Source of the DNA: Saccharopolyspora kobensis | GTDB taxonomy: Bacteria; Actinomycetota; Actinomycetes; Mycobacteriales; Pseudonocardiaceae | NCBI RefSeq assembly: GCF_900108315.1 | Contig: NZ_FNVB01000004.1 | Coordinates: forward strand, 434,001-498,000 | DNA: 64,000 nucleotides | Direction: 5' to 3' | Part shown: piece after piece, positions 60,425 to 64,000 of the stretch | Layout of the letters: every line of letters starts with the position of its first letter | Position numbering within the stretch: position 1 is the first letter of the stretch | Notes under the pieces: generated by a model | Seen by the model: the letters and a program-made list of their open reading frames with translations, nothing else | Told to the model about the DNA's origin: nothing | Databases searched by the model: none | Program-made: the position numbers and the translations under genes

Positions 60425-62014
60425 GTGCTCAATCGTCGTGGCTTGCTCATCGCCGTTCCAGTCGCGTTGACCCTGCTCGGTGCCGGGTGCGCCGCGCCGA
60501 CCTCGCCGGGGTCCGCCGATCCCGGCTCCATGCTGCTCGCCGACGGCTTCGAACCGGAGAGCCTGAACCCGCTGCTGGGCTACGGAGCGGAAGGCGCGGC
60601 GAAGTTCTACGACGGCCTGCTGGCCTTCGACGGCCGCACCGAGCTGCGGCCCGCGCTGGCCGCCGAGGCCCCGCAGTCCTCCCCGGACGCCAAGACCTGG
60701 ACGGTAAAGCTGCGCGAGGGCGTGCGCTTCCACGACGGGACGCCGTTCGACGCAGAGGACGTGGTGGCCACCTACAAGGCGGCGATCGATCCCGCCTACG
60801 CCTCCACCATCAGCTCCGACTACGACATGCTCGCCGAGGTGCGCGCGCTCGACCCGCACACCGTGCGGTTCGACCTGAAGATCCCGTACTCGGCCTGGCC
60901 GTCGAAGCTGGTGCTGGGCATCGTGCCGAACGAGAAGCTGGCCGCGCCGCAGCCGCAGGAGAGCTCCGAGCTCAACACCAAGCCCGTCGGCACCGGCCCG
61001 TACAAGCTGGTCGAGTGGCGGCAGGGCGACCAGATGACCTGGGAGGGCAACGCCGACTACTGGGGCGGCGCCCCGGCGATCGGCAAGATCACCGTGGTCT
61101 TCGCCAAGGACGACAACACCCGCGCCCAGCGCCTGGCCTCCGGCGAGTTCGACGGCACGGTGCTGCCGCCGGTGCTCGCCGAGAGCGTCGGCCGCGACGG
61201 CTACCGCACGGTGCACCACAACACCGCCGACTTCCGCAGCATCGCGCTGCCCAACGCGCACCCGGCCGCCGGTGACCCCGCGGTGCGGAAGGCGCTGAAC
61301 CTCGCGGTGAACCGCGAGGGCATGATCAAGGCGCTGCTGGGCGGCCACGGCAAGCCCGCCTACGCGCCGGTGCCGGAGTCGATGGGCGCCAACTTCGAAC
61401 CCGCCGCCCGCTTCGCCTTCGACCCGGAGCAGGCGAAGAAGCTGCTCGACGAGGCCGGCTGGCGGCCGGGCGCGGACGGCATCCGCGAGCGCGGCGGCGT
61501 GCCCGCCCGGTTCACCGTGATGTACTTCGCCGACGACAGCCTCCGCAAGGACCTGGCCACCGCGTTCGCCTCCGACGCCAAGGCGGTCGGCATCCAGGTC
61601 GACCTCGCCGGGGTGGACCGCTCCGCGGTCGCCGCGCGGATCGCGAACGAGGGCATCGTGCTGGGCGGCGGCAACCCGATCGACCCCGACCCGCAGGTCT
61701 ACAACAGCCTGCACTCGTCGGTGATCGGCACCGGGACCTACAACAACCCGGGCCAGTACCGCAACGCCGAGGTGGACGCCGCGCTCGACGGCGCCCGCCA
61801 GGAACTCGACCCGGCCAAGCGCGCGGAGCTCTACCGGCAGGCCCAGCGCGCCTACGTCGCCGATCCCGGCCTGGTGTACCTGGCGTTCATCGACCACAGC
61901 TACGTGATGCGCGACGGCGGGTGGACCGGCTACCAGCCGCCGGTCGAGCCGCACACGCACGGCACCACCTGGGGTCCGTGGTGGAACGTCGAGGCCTGGA
62001 AACCGCAGGGATGA
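60425..62014 (+). CDS. Peptide/nickel-type ABC transporter substrate-binding lipoprotein
   Basis: 529 residues, family 5 (DppA/OppA) binding protein. The signal peptide MLNRRGLLIAVPVALTLLG ends in the lipobox LGAGC. Family motifs are WTVKLREGVRFHDGTPFDAEDVV and GTGPYKL. Its stop overlaps the first permease as ATGA. There is no ATPase gene before 63844, so DppD/F-type subunits must lie beyond the window or elsewhere. It is downstream of the GntR/DUF2848 block, so it may bring in a related amide or dipeptide. Confidence 0.92.
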   Translation: MLNRRGLLIAVPVALTLLGAGCAAPTSPGSADPGSMLLADGFEPESLNPLLGYGAEGAAKFYDGLLAFDGRTELRPALAAEAPQSSPDAKTWTVKLREGVRFHDGTPFDAEDVVATYKAAIDPAYASTISSDYDMLAEVRALDPHTVRFDLKIPYSAWPSKLVLGIVPNEKLAAPQPQESSELNTKPVGTGPYKLVEWRQGDQMTWEGNADYWGGAPAIGKITVVFAKDDNTRAQRLASGEFDGTVLPPVLAESVGRDGYRTVHHNTADFRSIALPNAHPAAGDPAVRKALNLAVNREGMIKALLGGHGKPAYAPVPESMGANFEPAARFAFDPEQAKKLLDEAGWRPGADGIRERGGVPARFTVMYFADDSLRKDLATAFASDAKAVGIQVDLAGVDRSAVAARIANEGIVLGGGNPIDPDPQVYNSLHSSVIGTGTYNNPGQYRNAEVDAALDGARQELDPAKRAELYRQAQRAYVADPGLVYLAFIDHSYVMRDGGWTGYQPPVEPHTHGTTWGPWWNVEAWKPQG

Positions 62015-62985
62015 GCGGTGCGATCGGCCGCCTGGTGCTGCGGCGGATCGGGTTCGCGGTGCCGGTGCTGGTGATCGTGGCGCTCGGGGTGTTCCTGCTC
62101 GCCGCGGCCTCGCCGTTCGACCCGGTCTACCAGTACTACGGCGTGGAGATCTTCGGCGCGTCCGCGGCCGACGTCGCGCGGGTGCGCGCCGAGCTCGGGC
62201 TCGACGATCCCGTGCTCGTGCAGTTCTGGAACTGGCTGAGCGGCGTGCTCGGCGGAGACCTCGGGGTGTCGCGGTCGTTCCGGCAGCCCGTCGCGCAGGT
62301 CGTCGCCGAGCGCCTGCCGTGGACGCTCCTGCTGACCACGACCGGCCTGGCGTTCGCGGTGGTGCTCGCGCTCGTGCTGGGCACGGTCGCGGCGTGGCGG
62401 CAGGGCGGCTGGGTCGACCGGTTCGTCACCGCCATCGGCCACGCGCTGGAGGGCGTGCCGCCGTTCGTGCTGGCGCTGCTGTCCATCGCGGTGTTCTCGC
62501 TGGGGCTGGGCTGGCTGCCGGTGGCGGGGCTGACCGATGCGGGCCAGGCCGCCTCCTTCGGCCAGGTCACCAAGCACCTGGTGCTGCCCGCGCTGGTGCT
62601 GGGCGTCTCGCAGTCGCCGTGGCTGGTGCTGCACGTCCGGCAGTCGATGCTGACCTCGCTGTCCGAGGACCACGTGACCGGTGCGCGGGCGCGCGGGCTC
62701 GCCGAGCGGGTGGTGGTGCTGCGGCACGCGCTGCCGACCGCGCTGCTGCCGTTCGTGACGCTCATCGGCGCGCGGATCCCGGAGCTGGTCACCGGCGCGG
62801 TGCTGGTCGAGGAGGTCTTCTCCTGGCCAGGGCTGGCCGCGGCGGTGGTCACCTCGGCGACCGCGGTGGACTACCCGCTGCTGGCGATCCTGACGCTGGT
62901 GGCGACCGCGGCGGTGCTGCTCGGCTCGCTGCTCGCCGACATCGCCGCGATCCTGCTCGACCCGAGGGTGGCCGCCGATGGCTGA
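62011..62985 (+). CDS. Peptide ABC transporter permease (DppB-type)
   Basis: 324 residues, six spans. The N-terminal RRIGFAVPVLVIVALGVFLL and the EAA-type loop ARARGLAERVVVLRHALPTALLP are characteristic. Overlaps the binding protein by 4 nt and the next permease by 8 nt. Operon structure SBP-permease-permease. Confidence 0.93.
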   Translation: MSGAIGRLVLRRIGFAVPVLVIVALGVFLLAAASPFDPVYQYYGVEIFGASAADVARVRAELGLDDPVLVQFWNWLSGVLGGDLGVSRSFRQPVAQVVAERLPWTLLLTTTGLAFAVVLALVLGTVAAWRQGGWVDRFVTAIGHALEGVPPFVLALLSIAVFSLGLGWLPVAGLTDAGQAASFGQVTKHLVLPALVLGVSQSPWLVLHVRQSMLTSLSEDHVTGARARGLAERVVVLRHALPTALLPFVTLIGARIPELVTGAVLVEEVFSWPGLAAAVVTSATAVDYPLLAILTLVATAAVLLGSLLADIAAILLDPRVAADG

Positions 62986-63844
62986 GACCACGTGGCGGCC
63001 TGCCGGTCGCTCCCGCACCACCCGGGCGCACCCGCGGGCCCGGTTCTGGGGTTCGCTGGTGGCGTTCGCGGTGCTCGTGCTGGGCGCCTTCGCGGTGCCG
63101 CTGCTGTTCGGCAGCGAGTCGGTGCGCTACGACTCGATCCGGCTCGCGCCTAGCCTCGCGCACCCGTTCGGCACCGACTCCGGTGGCCGGGACCTGTTCG
63201 TGCAGTCGCTGACCGGCCTGCGGATCTCCTTGCTGGTGGCCGGGTTCAGCGCACTGGTGTCCACTGTGCTCGGTTCGCTGGTGGGCGCGGTCGCGGGGGC
63301 GCTCGGCGGCTGGCCGGACCGGCTGCTGATGCGCGCGGTGGACACCGTGAACTCGGTGCCGCACCTGCTGCTGGGCATCGTGATCGTCGCGCTGTACCGG
63401 GGCAGCCTGGGCGCGGTGATCCTGTCGATCGCGCTGACGCACTGGACGACGGTGGCGCGCATCGTGCGCTCCGAGGTGCTGTCGCTGCGCAGCCGCCCGT
63501 ACGTCGACGCGGCGATCGCGGGCGGCTCGTCGCGGTGGCGGATCCTGGTGCGGCACCTGCTGCCGGCGATCGTTCCGCAGGCGGCGCTGTCGGCGGTGCT
63601 GCTCGTGCCGCACGCGGTGTGGCACGAAACCGCGCTGAGCTTCCTGGGGCTCGGCCTACCGCCGCACCTGGCCAGCATCGGCAACATCCTCGGCGACGGC
63701 CGCGAAGCCGTTCTGCTGGGCGCCTGGTGGATCGTGCTCTTCCCGTCGCTGCTGCTGGTGGCCACCACGCTGGCGGTGTCCGGCCTGGCGGCGACCTGGC
63801 GCGACCGGGTCGTGCCCCGACGCCGATCGGAGCTGGCCCTGTGA
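62978..63844 (+). CDS. Peptide ABC transporter permease (DppC-type)
   Basis: 288 residues. HPFGTDSGGRDLFVQSLTGLR and PYVDAAIAGGSSRWRILVRH (EAA loop) with LLPAIVP are the DppC hallmarks; about six spans. It ends at 63844, and the remaining 156 nt hold a family C repeat and no start of an ATPase gene. Confidence 0.93.
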   Translation: MAETTWRPAGRSRTTRAHPRARFWGSLVAFAVLVLGAFAVPLLFGSESVRYDSIRLAPSLAHPFGTDSGGRDLFVQSLTGLRISLLVAGFSALVSTVLGSLVGAVAGALGGWPDRLLMRAVDTVNSVPHLLLGIVIVALYRGSLGAVILSIALTHWTTVARIVRSEVLSLRSRPYVDAAIAGGSSRWRILVRHLLPAIVPQAALSAVLLVPHAVWHETALSFLGLGLPPHLASIGNILGDGREAVLLGAWWIVLFPSLLLVATTLAVSGLAATWRDRVVPRRRSELAL

Positions 63845-63931
63845 CCGCGAAAACGCCCGGAGCAAGCGAAACCCGCACAGCGCGGACAACGGCCCGCCAT
63901 GCCCGGCGGTGCCCCGCCGCACCGGAACCGC

Positions 63932-63975
63932 GCAATTTCAATGGAAATCACATCCACGATTTCAATGGAACTTGC
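63932..63975. repeat. Family C 44-nt twin palindrome, copy 4
   Basis: GCAATTTCAATGGAAATC, spacer, then GATTTCAATGGAACTTGC, 87 nt after the permease stop. The second palindrome is identical to that of copy 1. Confidence 0.85.
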
Positions 63976-64000
63976 ACGACCGGTCGGTGTGTCGTGCACC

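Overview
This is high-GC actinobacterial DNA. The gene content points to a mycolic-acid-type (arabinogalactan) actinomycete of the Pseudonocardiaceae, most like Saccharopolyspora. The supporting signs are an AftA-type arabinofuranosyltransferase, a DivIVA/Wag31-SepF-YggT cell-division block, an ESX-type secretion ATPase with its small substrates, an actinobacterial ileS T-box, a SAM-IV riboswitch and many apparently leaderless starts. The genus is an inference from gene content; no 16S gene is present.

Layout. 1-1353: the 3' end of eccC (type VII secretion). 1499-4706: a three-gene CUT1 sugar importer without its own ATPase. 4715-6349 (minus): a WXG100-like protein, an EspC-like protein and a YbaB-like protein. 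6476-9262: a membrane protein, a WYL regulator and a convergent SDR. 9786-15408: ftsZ-pgeF-yggS-sepF-yggT-divIVA and a small membrane protein. 15578-22792: T-box/ileS, SAM-IV/cysteine-desulfurase-like enzyme, lspA, a RluD-type synthase and a small disordered protein. 23086-27275 (minus): split transhydrogenase pntAa-pntAb-pntB and a wHTH/Ig-like protein. 27463-31071: dnaE1. 31345-34312: a multicopper oxidase pair divergent from a LysR regulator. 34395-39877: GH3 glycosidase, cytochrome P450 and a CPA1 antiporter. 40166-43019: a NarL-type two-component system and a membrane protein. 43164-48863: aftA, a DUF2567-like protein, a secreted-domain protein, a LON-domain protein, a small membrane protein and a TetR regulator. 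48860-53902: an unknown gene and nrtR, divergent from nadABC. 53942-56484: Uma2, CPBP protease and a PF04672-type methyltransferase. 56692-63844: an island with a nitrilase, GntR regulator, MHS transporter, DUF2848 protein and a peptide-type ABC importer.

How the genes work together. The division block covers Z-ring formation (FtsZ, SepF) and polar growth (DivIVA). ileS, lspA, the pseudouridine synthase and dnaE1 keep an order resembling mycobacteria. nrtR and nadABC form a classic NAD-synthesis locus, with one operator overlapping both promoters. The last 7 kb looks like one catabolic regulon, because near-identical operators sit in both divergent promoter regions.

The most unusual content is intergenic. 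Family A is a long multi-stem hairpin element found just after stop codons, with base-pair-preserving differences between copies and one copy flanked by a 22-bp direct duplication. Family B is a conserved GTGAG...CTCAC stem-loop between convergent genes. Family C is an exactly 44-nt, AT-rich twin palindrome present four times. I know of no description of A or C, but I could not search any database.
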